Both the position numbers and the translations under genes were made by a program. From assembly GCF_903166545.1 (NCBI RefSeq), contig NZ_CAESCH010000001.1, positions 1,988,001 through 2,052,000 on the forward strand: 64,000 bases of DNA, given 5' to 3'. Origin of the DNA: Metabacillus schmidteae. GTDB lineage: Bacteria; Bacillota; Bacilli; Bacillales; Bacillaceae. The notes below the pieces were generated by a model that was given only the letters and a program-made list of their open reading frames with translations, did not search any database and was not told the DNA's origin. Shown in pieces: positions 36,230 to 44,931 of this stretch (position 1 is the first letter of the stretch; each line of letters begins with the position of its first letter).

Positions 36230-37789
36230 TTAATAACTTCTCCAAGCTTTTTCGTATTTCTCTATAATAGTAGGCCTTGTCAAGGTATTTGTATCGAGTG
36301 GAATTTGATTTCCCTTTTCATCTAGTATTTCTTGATCAATGTCCTTACCGAAAGAAGTTAAACCTTCTAATACTTCATTTGTTAAAAATTTCGTTTGGGC
36401 TTTTATGTCAGCTTGTTTCAAGTCAACTTCTTCTCTTTTTGCTAACACAAAGCCCCAATCACCGAAGCTTGGAACATCGACGTGCAAATTATCGGTATAA
36501 AGATTTGCGGCTTGTATCGTTTTGTTAATGGACCAGTATACCTCTGTTGCGAAGGTAGGACTTGTTGCTTGTATCATGATTGATCCTCCTGGTGCTAAAC
36601 GATTTCGTACCAATTGGTAGAACTCAAGAGTGTATAACTTGTTTAATGACTCATTATTTGGATCAGGCAAGTCAATCAATATGACATCATATAGGGTACC
36701 TTTTTTATGTTTTAAAAACTGGAAAGCATCTTCGTTAATAACTTGAACACGTTTGTCCTCAAATGCCTCTTGGTTTAAAGAAACAACATCTCGATTTGTT
36801 TTCCCTAGCTCCACAACTTTAGGATCCAGGTCAACCAAAGTCATTGATTTTACTTCTTTATATTTTTGTAACTCTCTTAGAGCTAAACCATCCCCGCCAC
36901 CAAGTACCAGAACGTTTTCTCTCCTGTTAGCTGTAGCCATTGCAGGGTGTACGAGAGTTTCGTGATAGCGATATTCGTCACTCGAACTAAATTGAAGCTG
37001 TCCATCGAGAAATAATCGTAAATCTCCTTGTTCCTTTGTTAAAATGATTTGCTGGTAATCGGATTGTTCGGTATAGATAATCGGATCTCTATAAAGTTTT
37101 TGTTCAAACGTAAAAGCTGTTTCTTCACCAAAAAAAATGCCTGCAATAAGGATAAGGAAAATGACTACTCCCGCTGAGAAATGGCGTTTAAACGTTTTGA
37201 TCTCATGTTTAAAATAAAGTAAAATCCATAAGGCAATGGCAACATTAATAATGGCTACAAGAAAAGCTGTTTTTACAAGTCCAAATTCCGGTCTTAGCAA
37301 GTAAACAAACAGTAATCCACCAATTAGACCTCCAGCATAATCAGAAAACAACACTTTTGCAGTACTTTTTTGCAACGTGACACCAATCTCATTTGCTTTT
37401 CTAATTAAGATCGGCAGTTCTACTCCAGTTAGTGCACCTACTATTAACGTAATTGAGTAAAGAAAGAAAGCATCCATTCCAGACTCTAAAAAGGCAGAAA
37501 CGCCGAACAATAAAAACGTTGAAAGTCCACCAATAATACCGATTAAATATTCAATCCATACAAATGACAATATTAAATTCTTTGTTACCTTCTCACTTAT
37601 TGAAGCGCCAATGCCCATACCGGTCAAAAAAAGAGAAATGGTGAGGGTGTATTGTTTTACACCATCACCAAGTAAGTAAGAGCCAGCTGCACCAAATAAT
37701 ACTTCAAAAATGATTCCACATACAGATACGATCCCTGAAGCCCAATAGATCGCTTTGCTTTGTTTGATATTCTGTTCAATCACACGCAA
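36230..37789 (-). CDS. Membrane-bound polyamine aminopropyltransferase (spermidine synthase-like)
   Basis: Fusion of an N-terminal membrane domain (about seven helices, residues 17-225) and a C-terminal spermidine synthase-type Rossmann domain (about 235-519). The latter shows DGQLQFSSSDEYRYHE, the decarboxy-SAM site VLGGGDGLALRE, TLVDLDPKVVELGK and DVILIDLPDPN. Family members transfer aminopropyl groups to polyamines. It is the last gene of the pspA operon; the same fusion occurs next to DUF350 genes elsewhere. The substrate may be a polyamine acting at the membrane (inference). Confidence 0.87.
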   Translation of the reverse strand: MRVIEQNIKQSKAIYWASGIVSVCGIIFEVLFGAAGSYLLGDGVKQYTLTISLFLTGMGIGASISEKVTKNLILSFVWIEYLIGIIGGLSTFLLFGVSAFLESGMDAFFLYSITLIVGALTGVELPILIRKANEIGVTLQKSTAKVLFSDYAGGLIGGLLFVYLLRPEFGLVKTAFLVAIINVAIALWILLYFKHEIKTFKRHFSAGVVIFLILIAGIFFGEETAFTFEQKLYRDPIIYTEQSDYQQIILTKEQGDLRLFLDGQLQFSSSDEYRYHETLVHPAMATANRRENVLVLGGGDGLALRELQKYKEVKSMTLVDLDPKVVELGKTNRDVVSLNQEAFEDKRVQVINEDAFQFLKHKKGTLYDVILIDLPDPNNESLNKLYTLEFYQLVRNRLAPGGSIMIQATSPTFATEVYWSINKTIQAANLYTDNLHVDVPSFGDWGFVLAKREEVDLKQADIKAQTKFLTNEVLEGLTSFGKDIDQEILDEKGNQIPLDTNTLTRPTIIEKYEKAWRSY

Positions 37790-37811
37790 CTGTCTCCTTG
37801 TTCATAAGCTT

Positions 37812-38207
37812 TTACGTAATCGATGCCCCGATAACAAAGGCCAATCCAATTGATACACACATACTAATAATCCCTACAGAAATATTTCCTTTTTTAAGCT
37901 GTTCTTCCACTGAAAAGTTTCGAGTAAAAAGTTCGAACAATAAATACGCAATTAATTGAAGGAACACACCATAAGCACCCCAAATAAGCGTATCTATAAC
38001 ACTAGCACTATGATAAATCGAGAACGCCAGAACAATACAAATTCCAACAATTTTTCCACCGATTGAAAGGGATACGGCATGATTACCATTTAAAATTTCA
38101 TCCCAATCTTTATATTTCTTCGTCATGAATTCAAATAAAATTAATCCAATAAGTACAATTGCAATCGCTATAATAAAATATACAGCTGTTAAAATAAAAG
38201 GCTCCAT
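37812..38207 (-). CDS. DUF350 family membrane protein (YjfL-like)
   Basis: Polytopic membrane protein of 131 residues with four hydrophobic segments, containing the DUF350 feature GNHAVSLSIGGKIVGICIVLA. Function unknown. DUF350 genes are repeatedly found beside PspA homologues and glutathionylspermidine/spermidine synthases (E. coli yjfIJKLMC), so a role in membrane protection with polyamines is inferred. It lies 22 bp from both neighbours in the operon. Confidence 0.85.
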   Translation of the reverse strand: MEPFILTAVYFIIAIAIVLIGLILFEFMTKKYKDWDEILNGNHAVSLSIGGKIVGICIVLAFSIYHSASVIDTLIWGAYGVFLQLIAYLLFELFTRNFSVEEQLKKGNISVGIISMCVSIGLAFVIGASIT

Positions 38208-38229
38208 ATTATTTCATTCCCTTCATATT

Positions 38230-38838
38230 TTATTTTCCAGTTCCCGGACCACCGCCGCGGACAGATGAGGATCCACCTCGAACAGTTGATGTTCCTCCTG
38301 TTTTAAAGGATCCGCCGGAAGAACCATATCCCTGATAGCAATCATCTTGGTTTGAATTACACTTGTTTCGCTGTTTTTTACCCCAATCATCTACGTCAAG
38401 AATATCGTCTAATAGCCATAGGACAAATAATCCATTAAAAAAATCAGGGCTATAATTATTACGTACGAAGTCATAAGTAGAGATTTCAACCATTGTATTT
38501 GCAGGGTTATCCTCGGCAGGTGTTAAGATTACAAAAGTATCTTGATAAATCAGAACTTGTTTGTCATCCTTTTTCTCACTAACTTCTCTAGGTTTTTCAT
38601 AATCTTGCAATTCGTTAGCCACTTCATCGATGGACTTATTCTCAGCAATATAAATTTCAGAAATCTCTTGAGAGCGTTCTTGGCTTGAGACTACGTCTTG
38701 TAGAATATATGTAGTACTAATGAAATCTGCAATTCCATCTTTAAAGAATGAGCCTCCTGTTGATCCTTGTGTTTCATTTCCACATGCAGATAAGAGGAGA
38801 ATGCAAGATAGAAAAATAAAAAGAAGTGATTTCTTCAT
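38230..38838 (-). CDS. DUF4247 family lipoprotein
   Basis: Predicted lipoprotein, 202 residues: MKKSLLFIFLSCILLLSAC gives a lipobox LSAC with Cys at about 19. The mature part contains the DUF4247 core (FISTTYILQDVVSSQERSQE), and the C-terminus is a Gly/Ser-rich low-complexity tail (SSGGSFKTGG and more), likely flexible at the cell surface. Encoded between PspA and DUF350 genes, it is probably the extracytoplasmic part of the same stress module. Function unknown. Confidence 0.82.
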   Translation of the reverse strand: MKKSLLFIFLSCILLLSACGNETQGSTGGSFFKDGIADFISTTYILQDVVSSQERSQEISEIYIAENKSIDEVANELQDYEKPREVSEKKDDKQVLIYQDTFVILTPAEDNPANTMVEISTYDFVRNNYSPDFFNGLFVLWLLDDILDVDDWGKKQRNKCNSNQDDCYQGYGSSGGSFKTGGTSTVRGGSSSVRGGGPGTGK

Positions 38839-38880
38839 TGACTCACCTTCTTTCCAGTCAATCTATTGATTAGCATCACG

Positions 38881-38913
38881 TTGACCTCTAATGCGGAAAG
38901 CATTGGAGGTCAA
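38881..38913. repeat. Long perfect-arm hairpin between pspA and the DUF4247 gene
   Basis: TTGACCTCTAATGC (38881-38894) pairs with GCATTGGAGGTCAA (38900-38913), with one G-U pair and a 5-nt loop. No T-tract follows on the minus strand. It sits within a minus-strand operon in a 101-bp gap; it could be an mRNA processing or stability element, or a weak attenuator. Confidence 0.6.
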
Positions 38914-38939
38914 TTTGTTTAAACTTCACATTCAATTTC

Positions 38940-39608
38940 TTATTCTTTGCCAAGTTTTTTCTTTAAAGCAGCAAGTTCATCATCAATATCATTATTTTCT
39001 AATGCTTCGAACTCATCATCTAAGCTTCTGTTAGAAGATCTCATATCTTCACTTGTTTCAGCTTCAGCTTCATATTGAAGGACTTTCTCTTCCATACGCT
39101 CAAAGCCACGTTTGGACTCATCACTGCCAATGCCGGAAAGAGTGCGATTGATCTTAGTTTTTGTTTTTGCAGTTTCTGCACGAGCCTTTAGGGAATCTTT
39201 TTTGAGCTTCATTTCATTATATTCAGCTTTCATTTCGTCTAATTTCTTTCTTAGTGTATCTGAATCAAGCTTAGCACGTTCATACGATTCCTTTAATGTA
39301 TCTAGTGTTTGCTGATGAATCTTCTTGTCTTCTAAAGCACGTCTTGCAAGATCATCGTTACCAGCTTCAATCGCCTTAATCGCTTGTTCATCACGCTTTT
39401 GAACCATTTTTCCTGCATCCTCAAATTTCTTTTGTAACATTTTTTCATTTGCAATTTGTTTTGCAATAGCTGACTCTGCTTCTCGGATATCTGTTTCCAT
39501 ATCTCTCATAAATTGATCCAGCATTTTTACCGGATCTTCTGCTTTATCTAATAAAGCATTTAATTCTGAGTCTACAACTGTTTTTACCCTTTTAAATAAT
39601 TTAAACAT
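38940..39608 (-). CDS. pspA: PspA/IM30 family membrane-stress protein
   Basis: ESCRT-III-like coiled-coil protein that coats and repairs stressed membranes. 222 residues, mostly charged heptad helices, starting MFKLFKRVKTVVDSELNALL with the N-terminal amphipathic helix, then EDPVKMLDQFMRDMETDIR, a PspA signature. Start: AGGAGG abuts an ATG at 39614 but has 6-nt spacing to the ATG at 39608, so the latter is chosen. That RBS overlaps the stop of the DUF4178 gene, indicating coupling. A sigma-W-type promoter lies upstream of the operon. Confidence 0.93.
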   Translation of the reverse strand: MFKLFKRVKTVVDSELNALLDKAEDPVKMLDQFMRDMETDIREAESAIAKQIANEKMLQKKFEDAGKMVQKRDEQAIKAIEAGNDDLARRALEDKKIHQQTLDTLKESYERAKLDSDTLRKKLDEMKAEYNEMKLKKDSLKARAETAKTKTKINRTLSGIGSDESKRGFERMEEKVLQYEAEAETSEDMRSSNRSLDDEFEALENNDIDDELAALKKKLGKE

Positions 39609-39618
39609 TGACATCCTC

Positions 39619-40128
39619 CTAGTTACTTGCAATTATTTTTAATTCATATTGTTCAATTTCATATCCATGACTTACTTCAATTTCACTGCCCCATTTTTCC
39701 ACAGAAAGAAAGTTTTCTTCTTCATCATCACAATAGTCATAATATTGGCACACCATTCCATTTATGTTTTGATTTCGACCGATTCCTGTTACTCTTGCAG
39801 TTCCGGATTCATCTAAGTAATAAGTTGTACCTTCATATTCAATTTTTTTGGGGATAGGGTCCTGAAGTTTTAATTTTATTTTCTCATACATTCCCAAATA
39901 AAGCTCATCATCCATTTCAACACTTAACCAAATGGTTTTAGAAATTCCCTCAAGCTGATAAGCATGCCACTTAAAGCCATGATCATCATAACTGATTTTT
40001 CCTACTATTTTATAATCCTCTAAATCATATGTGACAATATCATCTGTTTGAAGGTTGAACATATTGCGTTCTTCTACATGGGTTTGGCTTTTATTTTTAT
40101 TGCCAAATAGTCTACTGAAAAAACTCAT
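39619..40128 (-). CDS. DUF4178 domain protein
   Basis: 169-residue cytoplasmic protein containing one DUF4178 beta-rich domain (LQTDDIVTYDLEDYKIVGKI, and later TYYLDESGTARVTG). The N-terminus MSFFSRLFGNKNKSQ is basic and amphipathic and may touch the membrane. RBS GAGGTGG places the ATG at 40128; the open frame extends upstream to 40200 across the promoter. First gene of the pspA operon. DUF4178 proteins co-occur with PspA and DUF350; function unknown. Confidence 0.83.
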   Translation of the reverse strand: MSFFSRLFGNKNKSQTHVEERNMFNLQTDDIVTYDLEDYKIVGKISYDDHGFKWHAYQLEGISKTIWLSVEMDDELYLGMYEKIKLKLQDPIPKKIEYEGTTYYLDESGTARVTGIGRNQNINGMVCQYYDYCDDEEENFLSVEKWGSEIEVSHGYEIEQYELKIIASN

Positions 40129-40170
40129 GAATCCACCTCGACTTTTTGTACTATTGTTTCCTATTATTAT

Positions 40171-40196
40171 TACGTATGACAAATTAAAAAGTTTCA
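40171..40196 (-). promoter_or_regulatory. Sigma-W-type promoter of the DUF4178-pspA operon
   Basis: On the minus strand, TGAAAC (40196-40191) and CGTA (40174-40171) are separated by 16 bp, matching the B. subtilis sigma-W consensus TGAAAC-N16-CGTA. It sits about 45 bp upstream of the start codon. Sigma-W controls pspA in B. subtilis (established), so envelope-stress induction is likely. Confidence 0.85.
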
Positions 40197-40280
40197 GCAA
40201 ATTTCGTTTTCTATTTTATAGGTTTTAGGGATACAATCGTGTTACTTAATTACTAGCACCTAACCAGGTTTTAGGTGCAA

Positions 40281-40303
40281 GTACGTACGTACAAGTGTAT
40301 AAT
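40281..40303 (+). promoter_or_regulatory. AraR-like operator overlapping the araPST promoter
   Basis: 40281-40296 reads GTACGTACGTACAAGT, matching most of the AraR operator core TTGTACGTACAA in its 3' part. It abuts a perfect -10 TATAAT (40298-40303). Binding of AraR would block transcription of the sensor genes without arabinose. Confidence 0.6.
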
Positions 40304-40350
40304 AAACTCACAAAGAATATTTAAATTCAATACATCTAGAGGTGAAAACT

Positions 40351-41349
40351 GTGAAAAAGCTCTTATATGTTTATGGTTTTCTATTTTTGCTATTTTTTCT
40401 CTACTTATATAATTTCCATTTTAAGGACTCTTTATCAAGTCCAATTACAGGTGATGGGAATCGATTCCAAGGGGATCGAAGTGAGAAATTTGTAATGGTT
40501 ACATTTTTAGCGGGGATAGATTATTGGAAGAGTGCTTTAAAAGGATTTGAGGATGCTGCAGAAGAGCTCAATGTTTCCGTTGAGTATCGTGGTGCTACTC
40601 AGTATGATGTTCATGAACAAATAACAGTTTTAGAGCAGGTGATTGCAAGAAAACCGGCTGGTATTGCCATATCTGCAATTGATCCCTACAAATTAAACAC
40701 AACAATAAACAAAGCAATAGATGCCGGGATTCCTGTTGTTTTATTTGATTCAGATGCTCCTTCTAGTAAAGCGCTTTCGTTTATAGGTACGAATAATAAT
40801 GCTGCTGGAGAAATTAGTGCTCACAAAATGGCAGAGCTTGTGGAAGGAAAGGGAAAAGTAGCTGTTATTACCTTGCCGAATCAACTGAATCACCAGGAAC
40901 GAACAGAAGGGTTTGTGGAGACGATTAAATCTGATTACCCTAATATGGAAGTAGTAGCAATAAAGGATGGAAAAGGAGATGAGAAATATTCAGAAGAAGT
41001 GACAGATGAGTTGATAAAGAATGACCCCGATATAAAAGGAATTTTTGCAACTGAGGCTAATGGTGGAGTGGGGATAGCAGAGGCAATTCAAGCTAATAAG
41101 GAAAACCGTAATATTAAGGTTATTAGCTTTGATACAGATAAACCAACTTTAGACAAAATACATGAAGGTTCTATTTCAGCAACAATAGCCCAAGGGACTT
41201 GGAATATGGGGTATTGGTCACTTCAATTTATGTTTCAGCAAAGCAATGACTTATCAGACATACAGCAGGATCAACAATTACCAAATTACGTAGATACAGG
41301 TGTGTCGATCGTAACGAAAGAGAATATCCATGAATATTATGCAAACTGA
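40351..41349 (+). CDS. araP: Sugar-binding sensor protein of three-component system (AraP-like)
   Basis: Membrane-anchored periplasmic-binding-protein-like sensor (RbsB/LacI fold), 332 residues. One N-terminal helix (LYVYGFLFLLFFLYLYNFHF) is an uncleaved anchor with no lipobox. The binding domain shows VMVTFLAGIDYWKSALKGFE and AISAIDPYKLNTTINKAIDAG. GTG at 40351 has RBS AGAGGTGA. It precedes a YesM-type kinase and AraC-type regulator, the arrangement of Geobacillus araPST, where AraP binds arabinose and signals to AraS. The ligand is inferred from context. Confidence 0.83.
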   Translation: MKKLLYVYGFLFLLFFLYLYNFHFKDSLSSPITGDGNRFQGDRSEKFVMVTFLAGIDYWKSALKGFEDAAEELNVSVEYRGATQYDVHEQITVLEQVIARKPAGIAISAIDPYKLNTTINKAIDAGIPVVLFDSDAPSSKALSFIGTNNNAAGEISAHKMAELVEGKGKVAVITLPNQLNHQERTEGFVETIKSDYPNMEVVAIKDGKGDEKYSEEVTDELIKNDPDIKGIFATEANGGVGIAEAIQANKENRNIKVISFDTDKPTLDKIHEGSISATIAQGTWNMGYWSLQFMFQQSNDLSDIQQDQQLPNYVDTGVSIVTKENIHEYYAN

Positions 41350-41376
41350 TTTTAGTAAAGAAGAGTGGATGTAGGG

Positions 41377-43155
41377 ATGAAACAGCGTTTCTATAAGCTA
41401 AATAATATATCAATCAAGCACAAAGTTATAGCGTTATTACTAGTGATCAGTATTGTTCCTTCGATAGGACTAGGATTATTGACAGGTTATACCGTTGAAC
41501 GAATTTTAGAAAAACAGGCAGCTGATCACACCTTACAATTAATTGGTCAAGTGAATAAAACACTAGAATCATACATGAATAATATGCAAAATGTGAGTTA
41601 TCTTCTGTCAATGGATCCAGAGATTGAAAAATTCCTTTCTTCTTCGACAGAACTTAAAACAGAGGATGAGCGGTATCGGATAAAACAATTTATGCAAGGG
41701 CTTTCAACACTGTATCCTGAAATCGCCGGGATACTCGTCGTAAATAGCAACGGTCAATATATTAGTAATGAACTTTATCCTAAAAGTGAAATGAAATTGA
41801 CAAACGAGTCATGGTATAAAGAGGCAGTTGAAAATGACGGGATTTTTACAATCATTGGTCACCCAAAGGACAGGGATATTACAAGTCATATTCATTATGG
41901 AAATGATGAAGTTGTGACGGTAGTAAGAGCTATATTAGAGCCTGAAACCCAAAGAGTGATGGGGGTAGTGTTAATTGATTTAAAGCTACGTGTTATTGCT
42001 GAGGCTACCAAAAATGTTCGCTTAGGTAAATCAGGTTATTTAATGGTGATAGATGATAATGGGGAGAACATTTACTCTCCTTCTAACCCAATTGTTGTGA
42101 ATCCTCCAAATCGTTTATTAGATGAAGAAGATTCCGGTTACTTTTCTGAAAAAATAAATGGGGAAGGTTTTCAATTTATTTATCAAAAACTTCCGTTTAC
42201 AAATTGGACAACTGTTGGAATTTTTTCTTCAGAAGAATCTGTATATGAGGTCAGAACGATCCATTTTTATGTTATCTGCTTTGTGTTTTTTGTTTGTTTA
42301 TTTGGGATTACAGCATCATATTATCTATCAAACTCTATGTCAAAGCCTATTTTTCAACTAATGTCGTCAATGAAAGAAGTGGAGTCAGGGAATTTATCTA
42401 TTCAATATAAGAGCGAGAGGCAAGATGAAATAGGCATGTTGGGTAAAAGCTTCAATCATATGATAAAGAAAATAAATGAATTACTTTCTTTAACCGAAAA
42501 ACAGGAACGTCAAAAACGGGAGGCAGAGCTTCGAAGCCTTCAAGCACATATTAAGCCTCATTTTTTATATAACACATTGGATACGATTAGTTGGATGGCT
42601 CGTAAGCGTGGTGCTGATGATGTTTCTGATGTTGTGACGGCGTTATCAAAATTATTTCGAATTGGTCTTAATAAAGGACATGACATTATATTTTTGAGAG
42701 AGGAAATGACTCATATAGAAAGCTATTTAAGTATCCAAAAAGCGAGATACCGAGATAAACTAAATTTTTCTATCAATGTTGATCAGAAAATTCAAGATGT
42801 GCAAATTCTCAAGCTAGTGCTTCAACCAATTGTTGAAAATGCTATTTACCATGGAATTAAAGAGCGAAAAGGACCTGGTCATATTGAAATAAAAGCATTA
42901 GAAGATAATGGGTCTCTATTGTTGTCGGTTTCGGATGATGGAAAGGGAATACCTGAGGATAAATTGGCGATGCTTAATGATAGGCTCGATACACTTTACA
43001 AACAACAAGATCAAAAGGTGAATTTTGGCTATGGAATGATGAATGTTCAAGCAAGAATTAAATTAACATATGGTGAAATGTATGGATTACAAATTAATAG
43101 TCAGTTAGATGTAGGAACAATCGTGTCTATTCGTTTGCCAATTCATAGGAAATAA
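41377..43155 (+). CDS. araS: Sensor histidine kinase, YesM/LytS type (AraS-like)
   Basis: Membrane kinase, 592 residues. Helices at about 20-40 and 300-320 flank an extracellular Cache-like domain. It is followed by HAMP (about 320-372), the His_kinase box SLQAHIKPHFLYNTLDTISW with the phospho-acceptor His, and an HATPase domain (VENAIYHGIKERKG, VSDDGKGIPED, NFGYGMMNVQARI). ATG at 41377 is preceded by GAGTGG. It acts with the sugar-binding sensor upstream and the regulator downstream, probably to turn on the araEGH importer. Confidence 0.88.
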   Translation: MKQRFYKLNNISIKHKVIALLLVISIVPSIGLGLLTGYTVERILEKQAADHTLQLIGQVNKTLESYMNNMQNVSYLLSMDPEIEKFLSSSTELKTEDERYRIKQFMQGLSTLYPEIAGILVVNSNGQYISNELYPKSEMKLTNESWYKEAVENDGIFTIIGHPKDRDITSHIHYGNDEVVTVVRAILEPETQRVMGVVLIDLKLRVIAEATKNVRLGKSGYLMVIDDNGENIYSPSNPIVVNPPNRLLDEEDSGYFSEKINGEGFQFIYQKLPFTNWTTVGIFSSEESVYEVRTIHFYVICFVFFVCLFGITASYYLSNSMSKPIFQLMSSMKEVESGNLSIQYKSERQDEIGMLGKSFNHMIKKINELLSLTEKQERQKREAELRSLQAHIKPHFLYNTLDTISWMARKRGADDVSDVVTALSKLFRIGLNKGHDIIFLREEMTHIESYLSIQKARYRDKLNFSINVDQKIQDVQILKLVLQPIVENAIYHGIKERKGPGHIEIKALEDNGSLLLSVSDDGKGIPEDKLAMLNDRLDTLYKQQDQKVNFGYGMMNVQARIKLTYGEMYGLQINSQLDVGTIVSIRLPIHRK

Positions 43156-43177
43156 TGTTTCAAATGGGGGAACAAAA

Positions 43178-44395
43178 GTGAATCATCATTTATTACACGT
43201 ACTAATTGCGGATGACGAACCAGTTATTCGAGAAGGAATACGCGACTCAATTGATTGGGCATCGCTCCAAATGGAAGTAAAAGCAGAGGCCGAGGACGGG
43301 GAAGAAGCGTTGGAATTGGCCGTAAAGCACTCTGTTGATATCCTATTAGCAGACTTAAATATGCCAATCATGAATGGAATCTCTTTAATTAAGCAGGTTC
43401 GTGAAAAGCTGCCTCATTGTAAAATCATTATCATTACGGGACATGATGAATTTTCCTATGCCCAAGAAGCAGTGAGATTAAATGTTGTTGATTATATTCT
43501 AAAGCCTGTTGACCCAAATCAATTAAGAAATGTGCTTGAGCAGATCCGTCAAGAGCTAGAAGAGACCTTACATCAGAAGAAGTATTTAGATATAGCCAAT
43601 CAACAAATCGAACGAAATAAATCACTATTAAGAGAGCAATTTTGCCTGGAGTGGCTACATGGAAATGTATCGGATGAAGAAGTAAAAAGTCAGCTTGCTT
43701 TTTTTCAGCTGCCGCCAATATTTCCATCACACTTAGCAGTTATTCAAGCTTCTGAGTATCTTGCAAACAAACCAATAATGAGTGAAAAAGAGAAACAGAA
43801 ATTTGAAATTGCGCTTAAAGATATTGTTAAAGAATTAATTGGACCCTCTGATCACGTATTTATTCGTGATGAGATGGGGATGTATATATTATTTATTTGG
43901 AATGAAAATGCAGTAACACTATTTGAATCAGTTGAACAAGTTCTAAAAGAGAGACTAAAGACGACCATTCATTTTACAATAGAAGAAGTAGGCTTTAATC
44001 AATTTTCAGTAGCAGAGGCTTATAAGCACTGTATGGAATCTTTAGAAAATGAGTCGATCATTTCGCCTATCGTCCGAAGGGCAAGAGATTATATTGAAGA
44101 ACACTATACAGAACGTACAATTACATTAGACTTTGTCGCAAATACACTGCAAGTCTCACCTGTATATCTTAGTAGAACAATAAAACAAGAGCTAGGCATT
44201 TCTTTTGTCAGCTTAGTTACAAATATGAGAATTAAAAAGGCAATCCATTTATTAAATTCAACGAATCTTCCAATTGTTGAAATTGCTGAAGAGGTTGGCT
44301 ATGATACACAGCATTATTTCAGTACGGCATTTAAGAAAGTGATTGGTGTCTCTCCTAATAAATATAGGAAACAAATCGGGCTAGAAAGCATGTAA
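43178..44395 (+). CDS. araT: Response regulator, CheY receiver plus AraC HTH (AraT-like)
   Basis: 405-residue DNA-binding response regulator. Receiver domain residues 7-125: acidic pocket in IADDEP, phospho-acceptor Asp in LLADLNMPIMNG (about 57), and Lys in ILKPVDP. The C-terminal 100 residues are a double AraC HTH (RTITLDFVANTLQVSPVYLSR and later EIAEEVGYDTQHYFSTAFKK). GTG start with RBS TGGGGGA. Last gene of the sensor operon; terminator follows. Likely activates araEGH. Confidence 0.9.
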   Translation: MNHHLLHVLIADDEPVIREGIRDSIDWASLQMEVKAEAEDGEEALELAVKHSVDILLADLNMPIMNGISLIKQVREKLPHCKIIIITGHDEFSYAQEAVRLNVVDYILKPVDPNQLRNVLEQIRQELEETLHQKKYLDIANQQIERNKSLLREQFCLEWLHGNVSDEEVKSQLAFFQLPPIFPSHLAVIQASEYLANKPIMSEKEKQKFEIALKDIVKELIGPSDHVFIRDEMGMYILFIWNENAVTLFESVEQVLKERLKTTIHFTIEEVGFNQFSVAEAYKHCMESLENESIISPIVRRARDYIEEHYTERTITLDFVANTLQVSPVYLSRTIKQELGISFVSLVTNMRIKKAIHLLNSTNLPIVEIAEEVGYDTQHYFSTAFKKVIGVSPNKYRKQIGLESM

Positions 44396-44424
44396 AAGCA
44401 GGTAACCAGTTTACCTGCTTTTGT
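44394..44424 (+). terminator. Terminator after araT
   Basis: AAAAGCAGGTAA (44394-44405) pairs with TTTACCTGCTTTT (44410-44422). The arm's own T-rich end supplies the tract. Confidence 0.85.
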
Positions 44425-44494
44425 ATTTTGATCTTAAGGGGGAATCAATTAACTGACATCTAAATTCTAAAATGGACAAATTAATCTATGAATT

Positions 44495-44675
44495 AGTTGG
44501 AAATGTCCTTCAGAGTGCCAATAAAGAACAAAGAATGATCAAAATCAGTTGGAAATGTCCTTCAGAGAGTGAATGAAGGACAAACCAAGATTAAAATCCA
44601 GTTGGAAAAGTCCTTCATAATGTGAATGAAAGACAAACCAAAATAAAATCCACTCGAAAAAGTCCACCATACCCA
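44495..44675. repeat. Tandem repeat, 52-53 bp unit, about 3.4 copies
   Basis: Units start AGTTGGAAATGTCCTTCA at 44495, at 44547, and with one change at 44600; a degenerate partial unit starts at 44652. Each contains an inverted pair (GTCCTTCA and TGAAGGAC in unit 2), so each can fold into a hairpin. Non-coding; lies between araT and araE. Confidence 0.8.
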
Positions 44676-44759
44676 CAAATAAATAAATTCTAAAGATTAG
44701 AAACTGTTTTATACATCGCTCAGTATGACCACGATTCTCAATTATCGAAAAAACAACTA

Positions 44760-44773
44760 TGAAAGCGTTTTAA
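44760..44773 (+). promoter_or_regulatory. cre-like site upstream of araE
   Basis: TGAAAGCGTTTTAA fits the cre pattern except for the last CA. A second partial match, TGTAAGCGGTGGTA, lies at 44824-44837. Both lie in the 535-bp gap before araE; catabolite repression is inferred. The rest of the gap is AT-rich with the tandem repeat described separately. Confidence 0.55.
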
Positions 44774-44931
44774 AATAAGTTAAATAATTATAAAAATAGT
44801 TAATTTATTAAAAAGACCAAAAATGTAAGCGGTGGTATATTTTTAGTAATTCATCAAATTAATGAATTCAATGAAGTGTTTCTCCTTTAAAAAGGGAACT
44901 AGCACTTTTCGTTAGAAGGGGGGAATCCTAC

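Noticed and set aside
44495..44675. Spaced repeats considered as a CRISPR array
   Set aside because: The similarity covers the entire 52-53 bp period, with no unique spacers between short repeats, and no cas genes are nearby. It is a simple tandem repeat.
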